From: Defluviitaleaceae bacterium
Lineage (GTDB): Bacteria; Bacillota; Clostridia; Lachnospirales; WQUN01
Length of the DNA: 48,507 nt
Assembly (NCBI GenBank): GCA_009781755.1
Contig: WQVD01000022.1
Coordinates: forward strand, 1 to 48,507
Reading direction: 5' to 3'
Shown: positions 32,051-40,422 of the stretch, piece after piece
Layout of the letters: each line of letters starts with the position of its first letter
How positions within the stretch are numbered: the stretch's first letter is position 1
The notes under the pieces: generated by a model
Database searches by the model: none
The model's input: the letters and a program-made list of their open reading frames with translations, nothing else
Told to the model about the DNA's origin: nothing
Translations under genes and position numbers: made by a program

Positions 32051-32743
32051 TCATCGTCCTTTTTTTGCTTTTTTCCATTCTAATTTCAAATATATCCGTA
32101 TTGCATTACTTAACAAATCAAGTTTATCAAACAAAATTTTATAGATAGAGCTTTGTTCTGCGAGGTGTTCTAATTCTTCTATAAGATGTTCATCATAACA
32201 CCTGTTTTGTTCATTGTATCTATATAAATTTGCCTCAACCATATTTATTTGATTTTTTAATTTGTCCCATACTTGTATTTTTTCGTTAACTAATATTGAT
32301 TTTATTTCAATAATCAAAGCGACGATTTGCTTGTTCTTACCGCGATTTGACGTTTCAGATAATAATTCAACTGGTTTTCCTTTTTCGTCCTCTGGCCCAA
32401 AGTACAAAATAAGTAGGTGTGCTTTTTCATTTACTATAGAAAAGTTAATATTTGTTTTATTTTCAATATTCGTCATAACCATTTCATAACAAACAGAAAT
32501 TAATTTCGCAACGGATGCTCTTACATTTTGAATCCATTCTATCCTTGCACTTGAAATATTATTTTTGTGAGATGATTTAATTGACATTATCGTAGTTATA
32601 ACCGCGCCGATAATTGCCACAACAGCAACAACCAAGGCAATGATATCACTCGTTGAAAAAAATGCTTGCGTTTGTAATTGATACGGAGTGAGAGGGTAGT
32701 TTATTGCTGCGCTTATTATATTAATAATTTCGTATGCATCCAA
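32051..32743 (-). CDS. AT-rich gene for a single-helix membrane protein of unknown function
   Basis: 230 residues; GGAGGG lies before ATG 32743. A transmembrane helix at about 34-55 is followed by a basic segment (KSSHKNN) and a long helical cytoplasmic part starting SSARIEWIQNVRASVAKL and ending in a Lys-rich tail. The DNA is much more AT-rich than its neighbours, with AT-type codons, which suggests recent transfer. Proteins with this plan occur in accessory regions, but I cannot name a family. Confidence 0.7.
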   Translation of the reverse strand: MDAYEIINIISAAINYPLTPYQLQTQAFFSTSDIIALVVAVVAIIGAVITTIMSIKSSHKNNISSARIEWIQNVRASVAKLISVCYEMVMTNIENKTNINFSIVNEKAHLLILYFGPEDEKGKPVELLSETSNRGKNKQIVALIIEIKSILVNEKIQVWDKLKNQINMVEANLYRYNEQNRCYDEHLIEELEHLAEQSSIYKILFDKLDLLSNAIRIYLKLEWKKAKKGR

Positions 32744-32783
32744 AAAAATCCCTCCAACAGTTTTAGTTTTATATTTTTTATTT

Positions 32784-35700
32784 CTACCGCAACCGCTCCA
32801 ACAACGCCTGTATCGTCTTGACCCGTCCGAGGCCGCCGTCTTCGGGCGGTTTTTCGTCTTTGTGTGCTTTTAAAGTCAGATATGGGCTTTGTGCCATGGT
32901 GAAGAGTAGGCGTGAAGGGTTTTTGCGGACTAGGGTGGTTAGGCGTTCGACGTTGACGGCGGCATCGGCGCGGAAGACGATGACGATGTTTTGGCCTTTT
33001 TGCGTGATGGCGGTAACACCGATGCTGCGGGCGATGGCTTTCATGTGCGCCACTTCCAGGAGGTTGGACACGGAGCGGGGTAGGTTGCCGAAGCGGTCTT
33101 CGATTTCTTCTTGGATGTCGAAGAAGTCTTGTTGGTTATTGATGGTGGCGACTTTTTTGTAGATTTCTAGTTTTTGTTGTTCGTCGGGAATGAAGCGGTC
33201 AGGGATGTAGGCATCGACGTTGATTTCAATGGCGGTTTCGAAAGCTTCGGGCACGGCTTCGCCCTTGAGGCCGGAGACCGCGTCGGACAGGAGTTTGCAA
33301 TACATATCGTAGCCGATGGCATCCATATGGCCATGTTGCTGTTGGCCAAGGAGGTTGCCCGCGCCGCGGATTTCTAAGTCACGCATGGCGATTTTGAAAC
33401 CCGCGCCAAATTCGGTGAACTCGCGGATGGTTTGGAGGCGTTTTTCCGCTTCTTCGCGCAGGATTTTGTCGCGGCGATACATGAGGTAGGCGTAGGCCAA
33501 GCGGGACGAGCGACCCACGCGTCCGCGCAGCTGGTAGAGTTGGGAGAGCCCCATGAAATCGGCGTTTTGGATGATGATGGTGTTGACATTGGGGATGTCC
33601 AGCCCCGTTTCTACGATGGTGGTGCAGACGAGCACATCCACATCACCCGCGATGAAGTCTTGCATGATGTTTTCCAGCTCGTGCTCGCTCATTTGGCCGT
33701 GGGCGAAGGCTACGCGGGCTTGGGGTACGAGGGCGGCCACGCGGGTGGCTTCTTCGGCGATGTTGCGCACGCGGTTGTGCAGGTAATAGACCTGCCCGCC
33801 ACGCGCCAGCTCGCGGCTGATGGCATCGCGCACGAATTCGTTGTTGGACTCCATGACATAGGTTTGGATGGGTTGGCGTTCTTCGGGCGGCTCGTCCAAG
33901 ATAGACATGTCGCGGATGCCGGTGAGCGAGAAGTGCAGCGTGCGCGGGATGGGCGTGGCAGTCAGGGTCAACACGTCCACATCGGCGCGCATTTCCTTCA
34001 ATTTCTCCTTGTGCCCCACGCCGAAGCGTTGTTCTTCGTCCACGATAATGAGCCCCAAATCCTTGAACTGCACGTCCTTGGATAGGAGGCGGTGGGTGCC
34101 GATGACGATGTCGGCTTTGCCTGCGGTGATATTTTTGAGCGCGTTTTTCTGTTCGGATTTCGTTTGGAAGCGCGAAAGTCGCTCGACGGTGACGGGGTAG
34201 TCCTTCATCCGCGACGTGAACGTGTCGTAATGTTGCTGCGCCAAAATGGTCGTGGGCACGAGGTAGGCCACCTGTTTGCCGTCTTGCACGGCTTTGAACG
34301 CTGCACGGATAGCGATTTCTGTTTTTCCGTAACCCACGTCGCCACACAACAAGCGATCCATGACGCGGGGCGATTCCATATCGCGCTTCACGTCCTCAAT
34401 GGCGGTGAGTTGGTCGTCGGTTTCGCTGTAGGGGAATTGGCCTTCGAATTCCGCTTGCCATACGGTGTCCGTGCCGTAGGTGTGGCCGCTGGAAGCTTGA
34501 CGTTTGGCGTACAAATTAATGAGGTCTTGCGCCATGATTTCCACGGCGGCGCGGGCGCGGGCTTTGGCTTTGGTCCAATCAGCACCGCCCAGCTTGTTGA
34601 GTTTTGCGTCCTCTTTGCCGCCGATGTACTTGTGCACCAAGTCCATTTGCGAGGTTTGTACATATAAATTGCCGCCGTCGGCGTATTCCAGCTTGAGGTA
34701 GTCGCGCGCCAGCCCGTCATTAACCACTTGCTCGATACCGCGAAACACCCCGATGCCGTGGTTGTCGTGCACGATATGGTCGCCCACGCGCAGGTCGCCG
34801 AAGTGGTTGATTTTCTCCGCGTTTTTGAGCTTGCGGCGGGTGCGGCGGCGGGTTTGCTGCTGGGTGGCCAAGTCTTTATCGGTGATAACGGCGAGAGAAA
34901 TATCCGGGTATTCGAAGCCGCCGGATAATGCGCCACGGGCGATGGTTACTAGGCCTGCCGGAAGGTCAAAAGATTTAAGGTCAAAAGATGAAGACCTTGG
35001 GGCGTCGCCCCAAACCCCACGAGGGACAAGCCCCTCGACCCCATTCTTTTCAATTTTGATTTGAGTGGCTTTGTTATTATTTATCGCGTGTCCTTCGATC
35101 GCTTCATTATAGGATTGGAGTTGCGTGGGTTGGTTGTTATTTATCGCTTGTCCTTCGGACGATTCATCATCGGATTGGGGTTGAATGGCTTGATTGGTTT
35201 CCATCGCATGCGCATCGACCCATTCTTTTTTGGATTGGGGTTGTATGGCCGGGTTGGCCGGTTCGTTGCGTGTTTCATCGAGGTTGCCTGCGTAGTGGGT
35301 GGGGATTTCTAGGTCGCGGAGGGCTTCGGTGAGTTGTTGGCCGTGGCGGCCTGTGCCTGCTAGGATGACTACGCGTTGGTATTTGGCCAGTAGGGTGCGT
35401 AAATCTTCGGCCAGTTCGGAAGGTTTGGCGCGCAGGGGGGTGGCCGAACGCACGCGGAAGGGTATTTCGGGCGCGTGGGGGAATTCGTCCAGTTTGCCGC
35501 TCATGGAGGAGAGGAGGACGCGGGCGAAGGATGCGGAGCGCGTTAGGACTTGTGCCCACGGTAGGGTTACTTGGGCTTGCTCGGGCACCATGCGTCCGGC
35601 CATCAAGCGGTGGGTGATGCTGTCGGTATATTCGGTTTGTACGTTTTCCATGTGGATGGATGTGGCGTTGGGTTCATCGAAGAAGAGGACGGTGTCGGGC

Positions 35701-36806
35701 GGCAGATAATCCAGTAGGTTGGCTTCCTCTTCATAGAAGAAGGGGAAGAAAGCCTCGGTGCCCGTGGCGACTTCATCGCCCCAGCGCAGGAGGGTCATTT
35801 CCAACGTTTCGGCCAGGGTTTGAGCTTCTTTGTGGTTACCGGCGGCTTTTAATGCGGCGGATTGTTCGGCGAAGGCTTCTTTGACGCGGTTGCGTGCGCG
35901 GCTCAACCGCTTGGGGCCAAAAACCAGTTCGCGCATGGGGTAGGCGAGGAAGGATTCGGCCTTCTCGGTCGAACGTTGCGACAACGCATCCACCACGCGA
36001 ATCGAATCGATTTCGTCATCGAAAAACTCAATCCGCAGTGACTGCGAAGGGTTCAAATGTAGGGTCTGCTTTTCACCCGTAGCCGGGATATACGTGGCTA
36101 CGGCAGGAAAGATATCCATAATACCGCCGCGCAAGGCAAATTGCCCCGCGCCTTCCACCAACCCGCAGCGTTCATATCCCATCGCCACCAACTTACGCGC
36201 CAAGTCGTCGGGTTTGACGCGGTCGCCCACAGCCAACGCTTGTCGATATGTAGCAAAAATAGCTGCCGGAACGAGACGGTCAAGCAAAGCCTCTGCCGAC
36301 AAAATTATGATTGGCTGTCTACCGGTTGCGCGAGGGGTCGCGGGGGCAGGGGGGGAAGTTTCCGTAAGCGCGTCTTGCGGAATAGAATGCGTGCGGAGGG
36401 TCGCTTGCGACCCTCCGTGCGCATTATCTTCCGCATTAACGCGTCGGGAACCTTCTCCCCCTGCCCCTGCGACCCCGTCCTCCAGCAACCGTTCCACCAC
36501 TTGCAAGCGTTGCCGTGTGATGTCTACGCTGCGCACATCGGCGGCGTAGAAAATCATATCGCGCGATGGATAATAGCAACACGCATCGCGGAAAAAGTAC
36601 GACAAATCGGCGAAGATTTCCTTCGCCTTGAGTTCATTGGGGGCGATGACGAGCGCGGGGCGTTGCGTGTCTGCCAGCAAGCCCGCCGCCAAGTGCCATT
36701 TTTGTGCGCCGATGGTGCCTGCGCACCATGCGGTGTGTCCGCGCTGCACGAAATCGCGCAGTTGCGCATATGTGGGGGAAGTGTAAAGCGGGGAAAGTAA
36801 TTTCAT
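32784..36806 (-). CDS. mfd: Transcription-repair coupling factor with large in-frame insertions
   Basis: 1340 residues, about 160 more than Bacillus Mfd. Recognised: the N-terminal UvrB-like module, the RNA-polymerase-interacting domain (VGDHIVHDNHGIGVFRGIEQ), Walker A GDVGYGKTEIAIRAAF, DEEQRFGVGHKEKLK, the ATPIPRTLHFSLTGIRDMSILDEPP segment, QLRGRVGRS and the C-terminal TRCF domain. It removes RNA polymerase stalled at DNA damage and recruits UvrA. Two inserts explain the length: about residues 110-158, encoded by a 143-bp palindrome, and about 509-615, encoded by four 60-bp tandem repeats and a second repeat element. All helicase motifs lie outside the inserts. AGGAG precedes ATG 36806. In Bacillus mfd follows pth; here a lipoprotein gene lies between. 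Confidence 0.97.
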   Translation of the reverse strand: MKLLSPLYTSPTYAQLRDFVQRGHTAWCAGTIGAQKWHLAAGLLADTQRPALVIAPNELKAKEIFADLSYFFRDACCYYPSRDMIFYAADVRSVDITRQRLQVVERLLEDGVAGAGGEGSRRVNAEDNAHGGSQATLRTHSIPQDALTETSPPAPATPRATGRQPIIILSAEALLDRLVPAAIFATYRQALAVGDRVKPDDLARKLVAMGYERCGLVEGAGQFALRGGIMDIFPAVATYIPATGEKQTLHLNPSQSLRIEFFDDEIDSIRVVDALSQRSTEKAESFLAYPMRELVFGPKRLSRARNRVKEAFAEQSAALKAAGNHKEAQTLAETLEMTLLRWGDEVATGTEAFFPFFYEEEANLLDYLPPDTVLFFDEPNATSIHMENVQTEYTDSITHRLMAGRMVPEQAQVTLPWAQVLTRSASFARVLLSSMSGKLDEFPHAPEIPFRVRSATPLRAKPSELAEDLRTLLAKYQRVVILAGTGRHGQQLTEALRDLEIPTHYAGNLDETRNEPANPAIQPQSKKEWVDAHAMETNQAIQPQSDDESSEGQAINNNQPTQLQSYNEAIEGHAINNNKATQIKIEKNGVEGLVPRGVWGDAPRSSSFDLKSFDLPAGLVTIARGALSGGFEYPDISLAVITDKDLATQQQTRRRTRRKLKNAEKINHFGDLRVGDHIVHDNHGIGVFRGIEQVVNDGLARDYLKLEYADGGNLYVQTSQMDLVHKYIGGKEDAKLNKLGGADWTKAKARARAAVEIMAQDLINLYAKRQASSGHTYGTDTVWQAEFEGQFPYSETDDQLTAIEDVKRDMESPRVMDRLLCGDVGYGKTEIAIRAAFKAVQDGKQVAYLVPTTILAQQHYDTFTSRMKDYPVTVERLSRFQTKSEQKNALKNITAGKADIVIGTHRLLSKDVQFKDLGLIIVDEEQRFGVGHKEKLKEMRADVDVLTLTATPIPRTLHFSLTGIRDMSILDEPPEERQPIQTYVMESNNEFVRDAISRELARGGQVYYLHNRVRNIAEEATRVAALVPQARVAFAHGQMSEHELENIMQDFIAGDVDVLVCTTIVETGLDIPNVNTIIIQNADFMGLSQLYQLRGRVGRSSRLAYAYLMYRRDKILREEAEKRLQTIREFTEFGAGFKIAMRDLEIRGAGNLLGQQQHGHMDAIGYDMYCKLLSDAVSGLKGEAVPEAFETAIEINVDAYIPDRFIPDEQQKLEIYKKVATINNQQDFFDIQEEIEDRFGNLPRSVSNLLEVAHMKAIARSIGVTAITQKGQNIVIVFRADAAVNVERLTTLVRKNPSRLLFTMAQSPYLTLKAHKDEKPPEDGGLGRVKTIQALLERLR
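34963..35043. repeat. MITE-fragment-like element inside mfd
   Basis: Contains GGTCAAAAGA twice, a GGGGCG/CGCCCC hairpin and a GAGGG...CCCCTCGACCCC end. The same parts occur in the same order in the intergenic element at 44823-45087. It encodes about 27 extra residues in frame. Confidence 0.8.
35041..35280. repeat. Four 60-bp tandem repeats inside mfd
   Basis: GGATTGGGGTTG-type starts recur at about 35052, 35112, 35172 and 35232, exactly 60 bp apart. Each unit encodes 20 residues of the pattern NNxxxQxQSxxExxEGxAI. The outer units have diverged most. Confidence 0.9.
36334..36477. repeat. 143-bp near-perfect palindrome inside mfd
   Basis: Centre at 36405: CGGAGGGTCGC (36394-36404) and its exact complement (36407-36417) are 2 nt apart. 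Pairing continues outward, with small mismatches, to GGGGTCGCGGGGGCAGGGGG at 36334 and its partner ending at 36477. The core GGTCGC/GCGACC resembles the small terminator hairpins at 10229 and 42742. Confidence 0.9.
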
Positions 36807-36843
36807 GCGTCACTCCTGTGGGGGTGGAATGTGCAGCGCGAAT

Positions 36844-37935
36844 TTAGTAGAGCGGCACGGGGTTGAGCCCTGCCAGTTGTAATTGTTGAATGATGTCCGT
36901 CAAGGAATGATGCGCTTGCGAGCGGATGACATGTGACAACCCTACGGCGACGAAGAAGGTCGTAGGTTCTTCCGTTTCACGCAGGAGACGTTTGATTTCG
37001 TTGGCGTAGTAGGTGGAGCGCCAATTGTGCACGATTGCGTTCGTGTAAAAGATGTATAGGCAGTCGTCGTACACCGACAATGCCAGGCTGCGCAATATGG
37101 GTGTGAAGTCGTTTTGCTGATAATAATGTGCGATTTGATCCAGTGTCAGCTCACCACTGTCGATGAATTCATTGATCATGTCCATGGGGTCTTGCAATTG
37201 CATGATTTGCGCCAGCATGACCTCGTGCGGCGGGTTAAACATGATTTCGACTTGTTGCTGGGCCGATTCCAACCCGATGATGGGCAAGCCGCGTTGCGCC
37301 GCTATTTGGGCGATGTAACTGTCTACGGTGGCGTAGAAATCTACATCAAAATTATCCGCAAACATTAATGCGATTTGCATCATAAGTTGTGTCACCAACA
37401 TGGAGGGATTCATTGTGTTGACGTTGGCGTAGTTGATGCCCCAATGCATAGTCATCATTTCCACCATGTGGTCGTAATGTTCGTCGGGCAGGATATCGCG
37501 CCAGGTTGCGCCGTCGGGCAGGAAGGTAACAGCCATTACGGCTGCTTCCATGGCCGCCGCCGATTCGCCGACTTCTGCAATTTCTACTGCGATGACATCT
37601 GCGCGGGCCAGCGCTTCTTCTACCGCATCTGCCAGCGGAAACCAATACGGCCGGCCGCCGTGCAGCGTGCCGAAGATATAGGCCACGTTGCCGCCGTATT
37701 CCACGCGGTGCAGTGCGCCGTGGATGCGGTTGTCTTGCGCGGGATCAACCGGATAGGGCAATGGAATGGGTGATATCTCTAAAGGGGTGGTGGTTGGCGT
37801 TGCTGTTGAGGGGGCATAAGTAGGCGTGGGCGCGTAGGGGGTGTCTGCGTTTTCTGTGGCGCGTCCGCATGCGGCCAGCCCCAGCGTTATCAGTACCAAC
37901 AACAAACCGAGCGTCAATCGTCTATTCTTCTGCAT
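36844..37935 (-). CDS. TraB/GumN-family lipoprotein
   Basis: 363 residues. Signal peptide with lipobox LGLAAC (Cys about 23), a Pro/Thr linker (about 30-65) and a TraB/GumN domain: GTLHGG (about 90), ADVIAVEIAEV, a GLESAQQQ motif and the closing FFVAVGLSHVIR. These GxxH-type motifs are shared with Tiki-like metalloproteases, so a secreted peptidase is possible. GGAGG precedes ATG 37935, which lies 14 bp inside the end of pth; mfd begins 37 bp downstream. Confidence 0.9.
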   Translation of the reverse strand: MQKNRRLTLGLLLVLITLGLAACGRATENADTPYAPTPTYAPSTATPTTTPLEISPIPLPYPVDPAQDNRIHGALHRVEYGGNVAYIFGTLHGGRPYWFPLADAVEEALARADVIAVEIAEVGESAAAMEAAVMAVTFLPDGATWRDILPDEHYDHMVEMMTMHWGINYANVNTMNPSMLVTQLMMQIALMFADNFDVDFYATVDSYIAQIAAQRGLPIIGLESAQQQVEIMFNPPHEVMLAQIMQLQDPMDMINEFIDSGELTLDQIAHYYQQNDFTPILRSLALSVYDDCLYIFYTNAIVHNWRSTYYANEIKRLLRETEEPTTFFVAVGLSHVIRSQAHHSLTDIIQQLQLAGLNPVPLY

Positions 37936-38530
37936 TTTTTTCCTCCGATGGTTTCTCTTTTTTGGGGCGGGCGTTGAAGTGGTTCATGGCGGCTTGGGTG
38001 CCGTCGCGCAAGATTTTCTCGATGGCGTCAGTGGCCAGTGTTACGCCTTGGATGAAGCCAGCCCATTCCTCACGCAGGAAGCGGCTCAGTACATAATCGG
38101 CCAGTGTCCAACTTGGCGGCTTGGCGCCAATGCCGATACGCACGCGTGGGAATTCGTCCGTGCCCAGCTTGTGGATGATGTCGGCCATGCCTTTTTGCCC
38201 GCCGGCGCTGCCGCGCTCACGCACGCGAATAGCCCCCACGGGTAGGCTCACGTCGTCGTACACGACAATGATTTCCGAAGGGGGTAGCTTGTAGAACCGC
38301 AGCGCGGCGGATACTGCGTCGCCGCTCAGGTTCATGTACGTGGTGGGTGCAAGCAGCAAAATGGGCTCGCTGCCAATCTTGCCCTCGCCCACCTCCGCGC
38401 GGAAGCGGCGGTTTGATTTCATTTGAATCCCGTGGTCGTGGCACATTTTGTGCATGACCTCGAAGCCCACGTTGTGCCGTGTGCCTGTGTACTTGCGGCC
38501 GGGGTTGCCCAGCCCAACAATAATTCGCAT
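37922..38530 (-). CDS. pth: Peptidyl-tRNA hydrolase
   Basis: 202 residues. Catalytic residues are in place: N9 in GLGNPG, H19 in TRHNVGF, the TYMNLSG segment at 64-70 and D92 or D93 in VYDDVSLPVG. It recycles tRNA from dropped-off peptidyl-tRNA. The Lys/Glu-rich tail is a little longer than usual. First gene of pth - TraB lipoprotein - mfd. Confidence 0.96.
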   Translation of the reverse strand: MRIIVGLGNPGRKYTGTRHNVGFEVMHKMCHDHGIQMKSNRRFRAEVGEGKIGSEPILLLAPTTYMNLSGDAVSAALRFYKLPPSEIIVVYDDVSLPVGAIRVRERGSAGGQKGMADIIHKLGTDEFPRVRIGIGAKPPSWTLADYVLSRFLREEWAGFIQGVTLATDAIEKILRDGTQAAMNHFNARPKKEKPSEEKNAEE

Positions 38531-38587
38531 GGGGGTACTATAACAATTATTTACAAGTTGTGGAAGAGTGTATGGGAGCCATTTTCA

Positions 38588-38836
38588 TGCGTCGCCGGGG
38601 GACGCCCGCGCGAGGGGTGTGGGACGTGCGCTGTGCGGATTTGCGCGATGAAAGGCGCACATCGGCTAAGTGCGGCCGTTGGTCTTTTTCCGCTTGGGGT
38701 TGGTGCGGGGTGGTGGTGCGTGCGGGGTTGCGGAAAGAAGCCCAACGGTCTTACTAAGCCATTGCGCACCGTTCATTGCGCAAATCTGCAAGGCGCACTT
38801 ACCCACACCCCCCGCGCGGGCTTCTCGCGGCGCTAC
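38588..38836. repeat. About 250-bp long imperfect palindrome
   Basis: The 445-bp gap between pth and the gene at 38976 is mostly this element. Matching arms include GCCCGCGCG (38604-38612) with CGCGCGGGC (38813-38821), the GTGCGC...GCGGATTTGCGC stretch (38625-38647) with its partner near 38777-38797, and GGCCGTTGG...TTTTTCCGC (38673-38692) with GCGGAAAGAAG...CCAACGG (38729-38748). No transposase. The short open frames in it on both strands have the repeat's composition and are not genes. Confidence 0.8.
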
Positions 38837-38975
38837 AGAGAAAAAAACCCTGCGCTTTTCTAAGGTGTGCAAATAATTGCTATTGCACGAGAACTTGTTA
38901 CACTTGTGTGAACCTTGAGTTGTTGTATGGATTGAACGGCGTAAAAAATTTAAAATAGACTAAGGAGCATGGGAG

Positions 38976-39467
38976 ATGTTGAACACGCCTTTGGGAGAAA
39001 TTATTGTAAAATTAAATGACAGAAAAATCCCTTTTTGCGTAGAAAAATTAGAAAATATCCACATAGGGCAGTGGGGGTTGTCTGTTTTTGCAGTGGATGG
39101 TAGATATAAAATCCTCGTTGATATTGCAAATGTGAAAACACCTTTGTCATTGACTTGCCAATTTGATTTTGAAGCGATATTTCATAAAAGCAGTATAAAT
39201 AGTGGAGAGCGTCTCGCCCTTAAAACTTGGGAAAATGGCACACTGATGTTTAGCATCGGAAGCGAAGATGAAATTGATGAAACAAGCATAGAATATCTTG
39301 AATACGGCATAAAAGTTTATGTTGAAGATGGAGCGAAAGTTGATAAAGCAACCATCACGCTTTGGGGGATTTTTTCAGTTGGCCCCAAATTGGAGCCAAC
39401 TGATTTAACTTACACCCACAAATTACGGCGTGGTGCAATCGAAACAGATGCAATTTTCATGGATTGA
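38976..39467 (+). CDS. Hypothetical protein with a repeat hairpin near its C-terminus
   Basis: 163 residues; AAGGAG lies about 15 bp before ATG 38976 and GGGAG nearer. Not recognised: a soluble, beta-rich protein with an acidic middle (SEDEIDETSIEYLEYG). Residues about 134-142 (SVGPKLEPT) are encoded by a CAGTTGG-type hairpin whose relatives are intergenic elsewhere, so the C-terminal part may have been altered by an insertion. More AT-rich than its neighbours. Confidence 0.6.
   Translation: MLNTPLGEIIVKLNDRKIPFCVEKLENIHIGQWGLSVFAVDGRYKILVDIANVKTPLSLTCQFDFEAIFHKSSINSGERLALKTWENGTLMFSIGSEDEIDETSIEYLEYGIKVYVEDGAKVDKATITLWGIFSVGPKLEPTDLTYTHKLRRGAIETDAIFMD
39376..39402. repeat. CAGTTGG-type hairpin inside a coding gene
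   Basis: CAGTTGGCCCC and GGAGCCAACTG around AAATT, nearly the same as 30240-30266 and 10269-10295, here inside the open frame of 38976-39467. Confidence 0.75.
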
Positions 39468-39738
39468 TTATCCTGCGGGGTGCGGGGATGAAATTGACGG
39501 TTGGTGTGATGACGTTATGGTTCGGTTTGTGTTGGAAAGTGATGTGGCGGTTGCAGTTTTAATGTTTGTAATTTTTCGGGGCAAAACAAAAGCGCATCCG
39601 GCGGCAAACATGGTTTGCCTTGATACGCTTATTGTTAATCCTATTTTGTGCGGCCAAAATTTGGGTGCACGTGTGGTTGACTTGGTATATCCGGCTTCGG
39701 CGGCGGGTCGATTTTTGGCGTATCGTAATAAATTATAG
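39430..39738 (+). CDS. Possible small protein overlapping the previous gene (weak)
   Basis: 102 codons from a GTG at 39430, or 97 from ATG 39445, overlapping the gene before it by 38 or 23 bp. No good ribosome site. The C-terminal half (VCLDTLIVNPILCGQNLGARVVDLVYPASAAGRFLAYRN) faintly recalls the acetyl-CoA loop and C-terminal strand of GNAT enzymes, so it might be a remnant. Its end overlaps the convergent permease gene by 6 bp. Could be non-coding. Confidence 0.3.
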   Translation: MVQSKQMQFSWIDYPAGCGDEIDGWCDDVMVRFVLESDVAVAVLMFVIFRGKTKAHPAANMVCLDTLIVNPILCGQNLGARVVDLVYPASAAGRFLAYRNKL

Positions 39739-40422
39739 CTTCCTTCTGCTGCCGCCCAGCAGTAGGAAGCCTGTGCCAAAGAGTAGTACGATGCCGTTGT
39801 ACAGCCAGAACCATGCGGTGGTGCCATAGTCGGCTAGGGCTGTGACTGCCCGTACAAACCAATAGGCATAAAAGATAGCGCCTATGTGTTGTATTGCTGT
39901 GGGCAGCGCTGCAGTGGGTACCATTAGGCCGCTGATGAGCATCATGACGGCGATGAAGAAAAGGAATGCGTAGTTGCTATTGCCTCGGCTTTTGAAATAA
40001 GTATTCCAACAAAAGGCGAAGGCGGCCGATGCCATGGCGAAGGCGAGTAAGGTGATGGTGATGCCTGCGGTGAAGGGGAGGCTCCAATGGTAGCGCGTCA
40101 AGCCCAGCGTGCCCAGCAGTATGATTTGTAGGGTCAGGGGGAGGATGGAGGCCAGCAGGTTTTGGAAGATGTAGCGCGTCATGGTGGTGGGCGAAATGAG
40201 GATTTTCATTACGGCGCCGTCCATGCGGTCTTCCAGGATTAGAGCGGCCAATAGGTTGGCGCTCAGGAGCATGAGTGTGGCCAGCATGAGCAACCCCCCG
40301 GCGGGGGCATCGGTCCACATTGTTGCCGGAGCTATGATAAATATGGACGGTACCAACAATCCGGCGAAATAGGCGACCGGGCTGCGCAGATTGCGGAGGA
40401 GGGCGTATTTGAATATGGTCAT
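39733..40422 (-). CDS. ABC-2 type transporter permease
   Basis: 229 residues with about six transmembrane segments and the ABC-2 core (LILEDRMDGAVMKILISPTTMTRYIFQNLLAS). ATG 40422 overlaps the stop of the upstream permease as ATGA; the longer frame lies inside that gene. Subunit of the exporter encoded by 39733-42084, last gene of that operon. Confidence 0.88.
   Translation of the reverse strand: MTIFKYALLRNLRSPVAYFAGLLVPSIFIIAPATMWTDAPAGGLLMLATLMLLSANLLAALILEDRMDGAVMKILISPTTMTRYIFQNLLASILPLTLQIILLGTLGLTRYHWSLPFTAGITITLLAFAMASAAFAFCWNTYFKSRGNSNYAFLFFIAVMMLISGLMVPTAALPTAIQHIGAIFYAYWFVRAVTALADYGTTAWFWLYNGIVLLFGTGFLLLGGSRRKL

Noticed and set aside
35041-35280. Possible CRISPR-like array
   Set aside because: The 60-bp units are contiguous, diverged and in frame with mfd; there are no unique spacers.
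38551-38876. Several short frames on both strands near 38.7 kb
   Set aside because: All lie in the long palindrome and mirror each other, as expected from inverted-repeat DNA.
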